38,244 bases of DNA from Synechococcales cyanobacterium RM1_1_8 (GCA_012032745.1 JAAUQQ010000004.1:1-38244); one strand, 5' to 3'; shown: positions 21,333 through 29,688, numbered from the stretch's first letter. Made by a program: numbers and translations. Notes: generated by a model not told the origin, from the sequence alone.

Positions 21333-21965
21333 CTAGAGTGCGGATGGGTCCAGACCGGGCGGCAGCAGCACCGCGTCAATCACATGGATGACGCCATTGC
21401 TGGCGGCCACATCTGCTTGGACGACGTTGGCACCGTTGACGGAAACCGCCCCTGCATCCGCAACGAGATCCAAGTCTTTGCCTTCAACGCTGGGCACTGG
21501 GCCGGTGGTGACTGCACTCGCAGGCACATTGCCAGCGACGACGTGGTAGGTGAGGATTTGAGCAAGCACGGCTTGGTTTTCGGGCAGCAGGAGCTTGTCC
21601 AAGACGCCAGCGGGGAGGGCGGCGAAGGCTTCATCGGTGGGGGCAAAGACGGTGAAAGGCCCCGGTCCGTTGAGGGTATCGACCAAGTCAGCAGCTTGGA
21701 CAGCGGCGACGAGGGTGTTGAAGGAACCGTTGGCGATCGCGGTCTCAACAATCGTCTGGCTGGCTGCGGCCTCCGGGGGTGCGGTGGTCTCCGAGGGCAT
21801 CGTCTCGCTGGGTGCGGTGCCCTCGGTGGTGGATGGCTCGGTCTCGGCAGCAGGATCTGGGGTGGTCGCGGTCGGGCTTCCACAGGCCACGGCAACGGGC
21901 AGCACGAACAGTCCTGCGGCAATGCCTGCGAATTTGCCAAATTTGAGAGAGCTGAAGCGTTTCAT
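21333..21965 (-). CDS. fasciclin-domain lipoprotein
   Basis: A 210-residue secreted protein. The signal peptide ends in a lipobox-like VAVACGS, predicting lipidation at Cys; a Pro/Glu/Thr/Ser-rich linker follows (about residues 30-70), then one FAS1 domain ([75 protein letters not shown]). FAS1 domains mediate adhesion or matrix contact. I start at ATG 21965, which begins the signal peptide; the frame is open to 22043. It lies downstream of an ECF sigma factor and anti-sigma factor on the same strand and is probably part of their regulon. Confidence 0.9.
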   Translation of the reverse strand: MKRFSSLKFGKFAGIAAGLFVLPVAVACGSPTATTPDPAAETEPSTTEGTAPSETMPSETTAPPEAAASQTIVETAIANGSFNTLVAAVQAADLVDTLNGPGPFTVFAPTDEAFAALPAGVLDKLLLPENQAVLAQILTYHVVAGNVPASAVTTGPVPSVEGKDLDLVADAGAVSVNGANVVQADVAASNGVIHVIDAVLLPPGLDPSAL

Positions 21966-22047
21966 GGTGTTCTCTAGAGAAGTAGGGAGAAAACGGAGGC
22001 TGGGTCTGTTATCCCAAGAAGTGGACTCAACAGCATCGTTCAATAGG

Positions 22048-22076
22048 TATACGAGGCGAGATGGCGATCGGATGAC
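22048..22076 (-). promoter_or_regulatory. possible ECF-type promoter for the fasciclin gene
   Basis: The minus strand reads TCATCC, then 16 bases, then CGTATA, about 80 bases before the fasciclin start. CGT-containing -10 elements are typical of ECF sigma factors, and the pair loosely recalls the mycobacterial SigK pattern as I remember it. Weak evidence from one site. Confidence 0.25.
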
Positions 22077-22230
22077 TGTTTTTTTGACTGCGGAAAACCT
22101 CGCAGCAGAACGTAGTGCCCAAAGCTGCGCCTAGGGCCACCTAGGGCAGCGTCAATCCTCAAGATGAGATTGCAGGGTAATCGGTATAGGGTAGTTGGGA
22201 CTGCTTACCGATGACTTATTACCAACCGGC

Positions 22231-23100
22231 TTAACTGGCGCTCTTCAGGACCAATGGCCCCGCCGAAGTCGTTGGATCCGTCGGCCCATCCAGCGTAATC
22301 AACAACTGGGCAGGGTTCTGGGTGCAGACTGGACTGGGCGCAATCCATTGCGCCGTGCCCTGGTCATCTTGGCGAAACTGCCCACAATACATCGGCGCAG
22401 CAGTTGGCGTAGCAACTGCCCATAGTCGATAAATCTGAGACTCTGGCAGCCTGGGCAGGTCTTGGGCCACCAGCGTCACAGCCCGATCGCCCGGCTTCGC
22501 GAAAATACGCGCCTTGGCCACGGGAGCATTGTTGGCATTGGGCATGGCACCCACCAGGGCATAGCTCTGGGCCTCGGACTGGCTGAGCTGGGCGATCGCC
22601 CCCTGGCTCGCTTGCAGCTCATCGCGCAGTCGCACTAGCTCAACAGTTGTTGACTCAACTTCTTGCTGGAGGGTGATCGCCCGCTGGGACTGCTGACGGA
22701 GCTGAACCTGACTCACCCCCAGCGCTGCAACGGCAACCGCCGCAATCGCCGTACTCAGCACCGGCATCCACCGCTGCCCACGGCGGCGGGGCCATACCCC
22801 CATGGGTACGACATTAGACGGGGGAGTTGTTTGTGTCCCGCTTCTAGCGGCGATCGGCTGGTCCAGGGACTGATCGGCAGCGCTGAGAATCTTCGCCTTC
22901 AGACCTGCCCCAGGTTCCACCATCGGCAGGGCATAGGGCATCAGCGAAAAGGCTTCTTCAAAGGCTGCAATGTCCCGAGACAGGGCGGGTTCTTCAGCCA
23001 ATGCCCGCTCCAGTTGAGCCGCTTCCCTGGGGCTCAGGTCATCGAGAACATAGCCTGCCGCTAAATCAATGGGATGGGGCTCGGGAGTAGAGGAGGTCAT
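22231..23100 (-). CDS. RskA-like anti-sigma factor
   Basis: A 289-residue membrane protein. The cytoplasmic N-terminus (DLAAGYVLDDLSPREAAQLERALAEEPAL) is an anti-sigma domain without the zinc-binding HxxxCxxC motif. A single membrane helix follows near residues 110-130 (PVLSTAIAAVAVAALGV), then a coiled coil, and an extracytoplasmic RskA C-terminal domain (SQIYRLWAVATPTAAPMYCG...). It should hold the upstream ECF sigma factor inactive until regulated proteolysis. It begins 25 bases after that gene ends. Confidence 0.9.
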   Translation of the reverse strand: MTSSTPEPHPIDLAAGYVLDDLSPREAAQLERALAEEPALSRDIAAFEEAFSLMPYALPMVEPGAGLKAKILSAADQSLDQPIAARSGTQTTPPSNVVPMGVWPRRRGQRWMPVLSTAIAAVAVAALGVSQVQLRQQSQRAITLQQEVESTTVELVRLRDELQASQGAIAQLSQSEAQSYALVGAMPNANNAPVAKARIFAKPGDRAVTLVAQDLPRLPESQIYRLWAVATPTAAPMYCGQFRQDDQGTAQWIAPSPVCTQNPAQLLITLDGPTDPTTSAGPLVLKSAS

Positions 23101-23125
23101 GGCGATCGCAACATCAGCACAATAA

Positions 23126-23746
23126 TCAAATCAAAGGGGTAAGAGCAGCCCGCAGCTTCTTCAGCGCCTGCCGAGCACGGGACTTGACCGTCCCCAGGGG
23201 GATGCCGTCTCGCTGGGCGATCGCCGACTGGCTGAGCCCGTCATAGTAGGCGGCTTCTAAAAGTTGTCTATCGTCGGCTGAAAGCTGCTGAAGCGCTTCA
23301 CGAACTGCAGTGGAACGCTCTTCTAAGGTAACAAACTCTAGCGGTGGATTATAGTCAGGTACGCAATCTGAGAAGGTTTGGATGCGCTGAAGCTTTTGCT
23401 GGCTGGCGGAGCACGATCGCAGGCGGTCAAGGGAGCGCGATCGCGCCAGGGTGATCAAAAACCCACTCAGCGACCCGCGCTTGGGCTGATAGATTTCACT
23501 GCGCTGCCAGAGGCGCAGGAAGATTTCTTGGGTCACCTCCTCCGCTTCTTCGGCGCTGCGCAGGATCCGGACCGCCGTGCTGTAGACCAGCTTGCCGTAG
23601 CGATCGTACAGCACCTCCAGGGCTTCGACCTGCTGCGCCCGAATCGCCCCAAAAATCTCTAGGTCGGTGGACTGCCCATCCACAGGGGAGCGGCGGAGGC
23701 ATCGAATCCATACATCTGAGTCAACGCAAAAAGGAGAATCAACCAT
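23126..23746 (-). CDS. ECF RNA polymerase sigma factor (SigK-like)
   Basis: A 206-residue ECF sigma factor. Region 2: EALEVLYDRYGKLVYSTAVRILRSAEEAEEVTQEIFLRLWQ; region 4: LSADDRQLLEAAYYDGLSQSAIAQRDGIPLGTVKSRARQALKKLR with the helix-turn-helix. No extra C-terminal domain. It is followed directly by the RskA-like anti-sigma gene. The first 25 residues are unusual (MVDSPFCVDSDVWIRCLRR) and the true start could be further in. Confidence 0.93.
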   Translation of the reverse strand: MVDSPFCVDSDVWIRCLRRSPVDGQSTDLEIFGAIRAQQVEALEVLYDRYGKLVYSTAVRILRSAEEAEEVTQEIFLRLWQRSEIYQPKRGSLSGFLITLARSRSLDRLRSCSASQQKLQRIQTFSDCVPDYNPPLEFVTLEERSTAVREALQQLSADDRQLLEAAYYDGLSQSAIAQRDGIPLGTVKSRARQALKKLRAALTPLI

Positions 23747-23881
23747 CCAGTTTAGCGGCTAGGCAGGTGAAAACAGCGTATAGGCTAGGTTCAACTCCTG
23801 AACGCAGCCCCCATCGCCCAAATGTCCTAAGTGATGTGGCAACGGCTATAGAATAGAAGCAGACCATACGATTTTGGTTCC

Positions 23882-24508
23882 ATGGTTCAATCCCGACCGG
23901 CGAGGACGCTCCAATTGAGTGACTTGAGGGACAAGTTTGGGCTCACACGTACCGACGAAGCAGCGTTCTTCCCAGAGTGGGAAACCGACTTGCCTGAATT
24001 GTCCGTGGCGGAGCAGCGGCGGCTGGATGAAGTGCGATCGCACTACCTCTATCTACTGGAATATCCGGTGCTGGAAAGCATCGTCAAAATGGTCGTGCTG
24101 TCGCCGATTCTGGAACTCGCTGGCTTTTATCACCCTCCCTTTCGAGTCTCAGGGGAAGTGGGGGTGAGGGTGACAGCCTATGATAATGGTGAAGTTATTC
24201 AAGGCAGTATTGATGTCTTGGTGGTGCAGCAACAGCTCTGGGTGACGGTGATCGAGGCAAAGAATTCGGAGCTGTCCCTGACGAAGGCGCTGCCCCAAAC
24301 CCTGGCCTACTTGCTCGGTGGTGCAGCGCAGCAACGTCCGGTATTTGGCGCGATCCTCAATGGCACTGAGTTTATCTTTATCAAACTAATGGGCGGAGCA
24401 GAGCCGAGGTATGGGCTCTCTGATACGTTTTCGCTGCTGAACCGGGATAATAATTTGCCTGGGGTGGTGCGAATTTTGAAGCGATTGGGGCAGTTGGTGG
24501 CGGAATAG
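23882..24508 (+). CDS. HSDR_N-type PD-(D/E)XK nuclease-like protein
   Basis: A 208-residue protein resembling the N-terminal nuclease domain of type I restriction HsdR, a family common as stand-alone genes in cyanobacteria. The core pattern is present: Asp in GSIDVLVVQQQLWVTVIEAKN, with E-x-K four residues after the strand, then a Gln-containing helix (ALPQTLAYLLGG). No helicase domain, modification gene or specificity gene is near, so it is not a complete restriction system. Function unknown. Confidence 0.78.
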   Translation: MVQSRPARTLQLSDLRDKFGLTRTDEAAFFPEWETDLPELSVAEQRRLDEVRSHYLYLLEYPVLESIVKMVVLSPILELAGFYHPPFRVSGEVGVRVTAYDNGEVIQGSIDVLVVQQQLWVTVIEAKNSELSLTKALPQTLAYLLGGAAQQRPVFGAILNGTEFIFIKLMGGAEPRYGLSDTFSLLNRDNNLPGVVRILKRLGQLVAE

Positions 24509-24518
24509 ATGGGCAGTT

Positions 24519-24728
24519 TTAGGCCCATCCTTTTTTCACTAGCCACTGGTTGAGGCCGGTGAGTTGCGTGATCGCCCAGTTGATCCAGGGGTGACCTGGT
24601 TGTTGGGCTGAATGGGCTGCTGCTCGCTCTGCCTGCCTTTGCTCATGGTCAATCCTACGCTGTCTCAACCGTAGAATCCGCTGGGTGTTTTCATCGTTGA
24701 GCTTGCGAATCTCTTCAATTGTTGCCAT
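24519..24728 (-). CDS. small basic coiled-coil protein, unknown
   Basis: A 69-residue frame: MATIEEIRKLNDENTQRILRL then charged RQRRIDHEQRQAERAA, ending INWAITQLTGLNQWLVKKGWA. A purine-rich AGAAGG lies 7 bases before the ATG. Its start overlaps the end of the broken coiled-coil frame upstream by 14 bases, suggesting translational coupling. No family recognised. Confidence 0.5.
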   Translation of the reverse strand: MATIEEIRKLNDENTQRILRLRQRRIDHEQRQAERAAAHSAQQPGHPWINWAITQLTGLNQWLVKKGWA

Positions 24729-24924
24729 TTTCTAACCTTCTCTCTATGGCTTGGATTCTTTCCTCGATAGCGATGACATCATCGGCTAAGTTGCTGATTT
24801 GAATGCCTTGAATTTTTTGTTCAGCTTGGACTTAATCGAGCCGCTCATCTAGGGCTTCGGCGATCGCCTCAATCTGAAGTTCCAGCCGACGAATCAGCAG
24901 ACTATTCCGTTCGCGGGGTTCCAT
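24715..24924 (-). pseudogene. small coiled-coil gene interrupted by one stop codon
   Basis: From ATG 24924 the frame gives MEPRERNSLLIRRLELQIEA, then IAEALDERLD, an in-frame TAA at 24832-24834, then VQAEQKIQGIQISNLADDVI and AIEERIQAIERRLENGNN to a TGA at 24715. Both halves show heptad spacing and the amphipathic pattern continues across the stop, so one nonsense mutation appears to have split a 69-residue gene. It lies 3 bases after the 64-residue ORF upstream and overlaps the one downstream. Confidence 0.6.
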
Positions 24925-24927
24925 GGC

Positions 24928-25122
24928 CTAAAGTCCCAAAATCTCATTGACTCGGGAACGTTTAGTTTCTAGCGCTTCCAGGACATCATCGGTGATGGAA
25001 TCTGGATCTTTGGCATACATTTCTTGCAGCAGGCGTTCACTGGCGAGGATGCGAGTTTGGCCTGCCAAGCCCACTTTTTCCCACTCGGTGGTGGTGCGGG
25101 CCTCGGCAATGAGGCTAGCCAT
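24928..25122 (-). CDS. small acidic protein, unknown
   Basis: A 64-residue frame from ATG 25122 (MASLIAEARTTTEWEKVGLA, later RILASERLLQEMYAKDPDSI). GGAG lies about 10 bases upstream, within the end of the IS200/IS605-like remnant. The frame is also open to a GTG at 25146 inside that remnant. First of three closely packed small ORFs. No family recognised. Confidence 0.5.
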   Translation of the reverse strand: MASLIAEARTTTEWEKVGLAGQTRILASERLLQEMYAKDPDSITDDVLEALETKRSRVNEILGL

Positions 25123-25125
25123 GTC

Positions 25126-25530
25126 GTGAACGCTCCGACGATTCACTGCTAAGCAGTAGAATCGCGGCTTCCTTGTCCGGCACTCTCCCCTATGGGGCAG
25201 CTACAGTTGTCCAAGATAGGCGGCGCTCTCGCCTACTGCCAGGAACTTTTGCCTTGACAGCACTCCGAGTCGTTTCCGCTCGTGAGTTGAAGTGATTATT
25301 GACAATGCCATGCCAGCTTTTGACCGGCTCCCTACTTTTAACAATCGGGCGATACCGGACTTACAGGTTCAGTTGTACCTTACCGAGCAGGTCTTGTATC
25401 TACCCGGTACTCCAGAGTTCTTGTCTGGCGGGTAATAGTGCCGTACTCAGCTAATTCCGACCCTAGCACATTGTTGCCCGCCGCTAACTAACGATTCACC
25501 TATCGGTAGAATCGTAGGATGCGCGGCGGT
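25126..25530 (-). mobile_element. IS200/IS605-like remnant: two ends, no obvious transposase
   Basis: On the minus strand the right end reads GGAAGCC (25166-25172), then a near-perfect 12-bp hairpin (25139-25164, arms starting CGATTC and ending GAATCG), then GTTCAC (25131-25126), the layout of IS605/tnpB right ends. About 350 bases away another hairpin with the same CGATTC/GAATCG arms (25492-25514) is enclosed by a further 7-bp CCGCCGC/GCGGCGG stem. The interior is stem-rich (CCCC-TAT-GGGG at 25187-25197; GGCG-CTCT-CGCC at 25222-25233) and encodes no recognisable TnpA or TnpB. It may be a PATE-like miniature element or the relic of an element's 3' guide-RNA region. Confidence 0.45.
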
Positions 25531-25794
25531 TTTGCTCAAGGTTAATCATCGTGCGCTTGGGCTGATCTTTTTTGAGCATCGACAGTTTGGAGGATTTCGC
25601 GATGTTTACACAAAACTCTTTCTAACACCATCATACACAGCTTGTGCTTTTCCTATCTCACCGAAACCGACATTGCGCAGGACGCCACCTTAGCGATTCA
25701 TCCAAAAGCTTGCGTAGCGATCACTGGCTAGAATCCGGCCCAGCGCCACCAATCCAGATAAGATCCAGAGAGACCTGTCCCAGCGCCCTTTTCC

Positions 25795-27555
25795 ATGAAA
25801 TCGACGATCACCCAGCTCAAGTCCAGCTTCGAGACCGCCTTGGTCAACGCCTTTGGTGCAGACATGGCTGGGACAGACCCGATCCTCGTGCCATCGAGCA
25901 ACCCCAAGTTTGGCGACTTCCAGGCCAATGTGGCCATGTCCCTGGCGAAAAAGTTGAAGGATAAGCCTCGGGCGATCGCAGAGAAGATCGTTGAGCATCT
26001 GGATGTCTCGGCGCTGTGTGAGGAACCGGCGATCGCAGGCCCCGGTTTCATCAACCTCAAGCTCAAGCCCAGCTATATCGAAGGGCAGCTTAAGGCGATA
26101 CAAGGGAGCGATCGCCTCGGCATCGCGCCTTCCGCTACGCCTCAAAAGGTCATCGTCGATTTCTCTAGCCCGAATATTGCCAAGGAAATGCACGTGGGCC
26201 ATTTGCGCTCCACCATCATTGGCGATTCGCTTTCGCGGGTGCTGGAGTTCCAGGGCCACGATGTGTTGCGGCTCAACCATGTGGGGGATTGGGGCACCCA
26301 GTTCGGCATGTTGATCACACAACTTAAGGAGGTTTGCCCGGAGGCCCTAACGGATTCTGAATCGGTAGAGATTGGCGATCTCGTGGCCTTCTATAAACAG
26401 GCCAAGGCGCGTTTTGATGAGGATGAGGCGTTCAAGGAAACTTCGCGCCAGGCAGTGGTGGGCTTGCAGTCCGGCGATGCGGATTCGCTCAAGGCTTGGG
26501 GCGTGTTGTGCGAGCAGTCGCGCAGGGCGTTTGAGGAAATCTATGGCCTGCTGGACATTGAAATCGAAGAGCGGGGCGAGTCGTTTTATAACCCCTATCT
26601 GGGGGATGTCGTTGAGGGTTTGACTGAGCAAGGTCTGCTGGAAGAGAGCGATGGGGCTCAGGTGGTCTTTTTAGAAGGGTTCAAGAATAAGGAAGGCGAT
26701 CGCCAACCCCTGATCGTCCAAAAGTCTAACGGCGGCTTTAACTACGCCACCACTGACCTGGCCGCGATCCGCTACCGCACCGGCACCGATGGAGCCCAGC
26801 GCATCATCTACATCACCGATGCGGGCCAGGCCAATCACTTCGCCCAGGTGTTCCAGGTGGCGGGTCGTGCGGGCTGGATTCCCGAGGATGTGAGCCTAGA
26901 GCATGTGCCCTTTGGGGTGGTGCAGGGGGAGGATGGCAAGAAGTTTAAGACGCGATCGGGCGAAACGGTGCGTCTAAAAGATCTGCTGGATGAAGCCGTG
27001 GTGCGGGCGCGCAAGGACATTGAGCAGCGCATCGCCGAGGACGATCGCGAGGAGACCGAGGAATTTGTTTCCACGGTGGCGGAAAAAGTCGGCCTCGGCG
27101 CGGTTAAGTACGCCGATCTGAGCCAGAACCGCACCAGCAACTACATTTTTAGCTTCGACAAGATGCTGGCGCTCCAGGGCAACACTGCGCCCTATATGCT
27201 CTATGCCTATGCGCGGGTGAAGAGCATTAGCCGCAAGGGCGGTGTGGATTTTGAAGCGTTGGCGGCTCAGGATGTTGAGCTATCGCTGAGCGAGGAGACG
27301 GAATTGGCCCTGGCGAAGCATATTTTGCAATTGGATGAGGTGCTGGATGCGGTGGAGCAGGAGCTGCTGCCCAATCGCCTCTGTCAGTATTTGTTTGAGC
27401 TGAGCCAGAAGTTTAATCAGTTCTATGAGCAATGCTCGGTGCTGAAGGCGGAGGAGCCGCAAAGGACGTCGCGGTTGGTGTTGTGTGACTTGACGGCGCG
27501 ATCGCTCCAGCTCGGTCTCTCCCTGCTGGGTATCGAAGTCTTGGAGCGAATGTAG
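25795..27555 (+). CDS. argS: arginyl-tRNA synthetase
   Basis: Class I aminoacyl-tRNA synthetase of 586 residues charging tRNA-Arg. The N-terminal additional domain ([19 protein letters not shown]...GPGFINLKL) is followed by the catalytic core with [16 protein letters not shown] (HIGH motif as HVGH), [10 protein letters not shown], the [19 protein letters not shown] segment and [13 protein letters not shown] in place of KMSKS, as usual for ArgRS. The C-terminal anticodon domain ends [13 protein letters not shown]. Start at ATG 25795. Essential gene embedded in repeat-rich DNA. Confidence 0.97.
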   Translation: MKSTITQLKSSFETALVNAFGADMAGTDPILVPSSNPKFGDFQANVAMSLAKKLKDKPRAIAEKIVEHLDVSALCEEPAIAGPGFINLKLKPSYIEGQLKAIQGSDRLGIAPSATPQKVIVDFSSPNIAKEMHVGHLRSTIIGDSLSRVLEFQGHDVLRLNHVGDWGTQFGMLITQLKEVCPEALTDSESVEIGDLVAFYKQAKARFDEDEAFKETSRQAVVGLQSGDADSLKAWGVLCEQSRRAFEEIYGLLDIEIEERGESFYNPYLGDVVEGLTEQGLLEESDGAQVVFLEGFKNKEGDRQPLIVQKSNGGFNYATTDLAAIRYRTGTDGAQRIIYITDAGQANHFAQVFQVAGRAGWIPEDVSLEHVPFGVVQGEDGKKFKTRSGETVRLKDLLDEAVVRARKDIEQRIAEDDREETEEFVSTVAEKVGLGAVKYADLSQNRTSNYIFSFDKMLALQGNTAPYMLYAYARVKSISRKGGVDFEALAAQDVELSLSEETELALAKHILQLDEVLDAVEQELLPNRLCQYLFELSQKFNQFYEQCSVLKAEEPQRTSRLVLCDLTARSLQLGLSLLGIEVLERM

Positions 27556-27625
27556 GTTGTCTACAATGGTCCAGAGAGGCAACTGAGCCTTCAGTGTCAC
27601 CCCATCCACCTAACGGCACCATCCT

Positions 27626-27988
27626 GTGGATAAAATCACGACTCCAACCCACTCATCCCCCAGCCTCAGCGAGCTAGAAAGACTCATCGAGTCGATCGTT
27701 CAACGCCTGCTTGAGATTCAATCTTCTCCAGAAGACATCGTGCCAGAGCCCGCCGCTTCCCAATCCAACGGCCTCGATTTCTTGGCCAGTAGCGCTCAGC
27801 TATTGCAAGAGGCGATCGCCCTCAATACAGAAACGCCCATCCTCAGCATTGTCGAAACCGCGCTGCGCGAATACGTCGCTCACCGCAAACGCCTCCAAGT
27901 CATCGAACTCTTTGGCACCCTTGACTACGAAGATGACTATGACTACAAGCAGCACGCCAAGAAATCTTATCCGGCCTACGAACCGTAG
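27626..27988 (+). CDS. VapB-type antitoxin with fused tail
   Basis: A 120-residue frame starting at GTG 27626. The core LNTETPILSIVETALREYVA then HRKRLQVIELFGTLDYEDDYDYKQ is typical of VapB antitoxins (ribbon-helix-helix plus the toxin-wrapping LFGT-DYDYK tail). The last 11 residues (HAKKSYPAYEP) are out-of-frame translation of vapC sequence, so the natural C-terminus has been lost. The N-terminal 60 residues are longer than usual and the real start may be internal. Confidence 0.7.
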   Translation: MDKITTPTHSSPSLSELERLIESIVQRLLEIQSSPEDIVPEPAASQSNGLDFLASSAQLLQEAIALNTETPILSIVETALREYVAHRKRLQVIELFGTLDYEDDYDYKQHAKKSYPAYEP

Positions 27989-28232
27989 AGCAGTTTGAAC
28001 GTTTGCGAACCACACTGCGAGCCTTTTCAGATCTGCCCTTGGCGGCTGACGATTACGAACTAGCTGCTGAGTTTTACAACACTTGCCGCCGCGACGGAAT
28101 CCAGGACTCAAATACCGACTTTTTGATCTGTGCTGTGGCCTCTCGACGCAACTACGAGATTTTACGACTGACCGAGATTTTGAGAATTTTCAAACCTTTC
28201 TTCCGGTGCGCCTTTTGCAGCCTGGAGTCTAG
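27957..28232 (+). pseudogene. VapC PIN-domain toxin, 5'-truncated and frameshifted
   Basis: Reading from 27957 gives QEILSGLRTVEQFERLRTTL, then YELAAEFYNTCRRDGIQDSN and TDFLICAVASRRNYEI, the second half of a PIN ribonuclease including the conserved SNTD acidic motif. After GATTTT near 28163 the frame must shift to read TTDRDFENFQTFLPVRLLQPGV to a TAG at 28230-28232; one missing T in the T-run explains this. The N-terminal half with the first catalytic Asp is absent, deleted together with the end of vapB. It cannot be an active toxin. Confidence 0.8.
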
Positions 28233-28284
28233 AGAGGCTAGTTGGAACACCTGCCCCTGGTAGCAGGGCTGTGCCCTGAACACC

Positions 28285-28739
28285 TTCCGAATGCAGCTCC
28301 TGCCAACCGTATTCAAGAGACAAAGCAGGAGGCAGGAGCCTCAAAAGAGCCAATTCCCAGGCAGAGCCTAGGAACTAAGCAATGGGTTGAGACTCAGCAG
28401 CAGCAACTTAAAGCCTCTCAATGGCAATCGGTCGTTCAAGCCGCACAGCGCCTTCCGCCCAAATCGCCGGAGTTAACCGAGAAGGTGGAGCGCCTGGTCA
28501 GTTACTTGACGACCAACCAAGAGCGCATTGACTACAAACGCTATCTCAAGCGGAAACTGATGATTGGCTCAGGCGTCGTTGAGAGTTCCAATCGCCGTAT
28601 CGTCACCGTTCGGCTTAAGCAGTCCGGCATGTTCTGGTCCAAAAACGGCGCTCAGGCCGTCATGGTGCTCAGGGCGGCTTACCTTAGCGCTTCTTCAACA
28701 TGGCATAATTTCTGGCTCAAAAACGCCCTCCCTTCATGA
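28285..28739 (+). pseudogene. ISKra4-type transposase, C-terminal fragment
   Basis: About 150 codons ending at a TGA at 28739. The C-terminal part, YLKRKLMIGSGVVESSNRRI then VRLKQSGMFWSKNGAQAVMV and LRAAYLS..STWHNFWL, matches the conserved end of ISKra4-like (formerly ISAzo13/UPF-type) transposases, where IGSG-x-VE and the RLK-x-SGM-W block are diagnostic. The N-terminal two thirds are missing. It abuts the broken vapC, so this insertion may be linked to the loss of the toxin-antitoxin pair. Confidence 0.75.
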
Positions 28740-29084
28740 GCGCGCTTTTTTCGTTCACCCCGAAGTGTGCCTTCTTACCCGGCAAGCTGTGAAATGGGGT
28801 ATTGCATGAAGGCTTTATCAGAGCGATTGGCCTGGCTGACTGACACAAGCCCTGGTCAGCGCTACATACAGTGTTTGACTGAGAAGACTACACGCTTCAT
28901 CTAGCGCTTCCAAAAGATGTGTCAGTCAATCAGGCGATTAACTCAATTGTATATAAAGTTTTATCGGAGCGATTGACTCAGATGCTGAGAGAAGACTAAA
29001 TTTATCCTCATAAAGATATCGAATGCTAAGAAAAATAGGTTTTGCGCCGACTCACAACTTCCTAATACATTTGAAAGGTCTCTA
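28740..29084. other. 345-base AT-rich spacer with gene fragments
   Basis: No intact gene. It holds an 18-bp inverted repeat, a 16-bp direct repeat, a short frame MKALSERLAWLTDTSPGQRY (28806-28904) and a stop-to-stop frame at 28885-28998 ending VYKVLSERLTQMLRED. The shared K-x-LSERL suggests two decayed pieces of one duplicated gene; family unknown. Confidence 0.45.
28814..28975. repeat. nested direct and inverted repeats
   Basis: TTTATCRGAGCGATTG occurs at 28814-28829 and 28960-28975. GCCTGGCTGACTGACACA (28830-28847) is repeated inverted at 28918-28935 with 16 of 18 matches. The arrangement resembles ends of a small mobile element or a duplicated gene scrap. Confidence 0.6.
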
Positions 29085-29630
29085 ATGAATTTTATTAGCG
29101 GTTTGTCTTGTATTGTTTTTACGGCTTTCTTAGCTAATACAGGCGTTGCTGTAGCTGCAGTAGCCGAGCAGGTATCCAATCCAGTTTCATCTGATCAAGC
29201 TGAACCTTTCGTGATGGCTAATATTTTTATTGACATCCAGAGGGCTGTTCAAACTATAGATAGGGTAAATCAAATTAGGTTGCAGGAGCAACGCAGACGG
29301 GAAGAGGAACGCAGACGGGAAGAACTAGAAGCTGCCCGACGGGAAGCCACTGAGCAGCAGCGCCTAGAGGCAGAACAGCGGCGACAGTATTTTGAAAGCC
29401 TTCCCCCAGAAGAGAAGGAGGCTTATCTGGCTGAACAACGCGCTCTTCAAGCACAACAAGCGGATGCAGCGTCCAGTCTATTGCTGTTAATGCTAGGTGC
29501 ATTTTCAGAAGGGTCTGGTTCAACCCAACAAGACAGCGAACGTGATGTGTGGTGTGCCGCCGATGATGGTGGCTTCTACCCAGTCCGTGTGCCGGCGGGT
29601 GAGCCCCTCCCTAATGCTACTTGCGGGTGA
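29085..29630 (+). CDS. exported coiled-coil protein, unknown
   Basis: A 181-residue orphan. The N-terminus (FISGLSCIVFTAFLANTGVAVAAVA) is a signal peptide; then a long charged helix from about residue 50 to 130 (QEQRRREEERRREELEAARR with a 15-base DNA repeat), SLLLLMLGAF, and a small C-terminal part with two Cys (DVWCAADDGGFYPVRVP...NATCG) that may form a disulphide. Base composition is more AT-rich at its 5' end than in its neighbours, in keeping with transfer. No family recognised. Confidence 0.6.
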   Translation: MNFISGLSCIVFTAFLANTGVAVAAVAEQVSNPVSSDQAEPFVMANIFIDIQRAVQTIDRVNQIRLQEQRRREEERRREELEAARREATEQQRLEAEQRRQYFESLPPEEKEAYLAEQRALQAQQADAASSLLLLMLGAFSEGSGSTQQDSERDVWCAADDGGFYPVRVPAGEPLPNATCG

Positions 29631-29688
29631 TGGCCTCTGCGATCGCCGAACAGATTGCTATGATCAAAGCATCTCAAAGGAGCAGCCT

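Noticed and set aside
21384-22134. Long plus-strand frames opposite the fasciclin gene
   Set aside because: They are low-complexity Gly/Ala/Val shadows of the coding strand.
23882-24508. Type I restriction-modification system
   Set aside because: Only the nuclease-like domain is present; there is no helicase, methylase or specificity subunit nearby.
28163-28232. Programmed frameshifting in vapC
   Set aside because: The toxin also lacks its N-terminal half, so a regulated frameshift would have no product to regulate.
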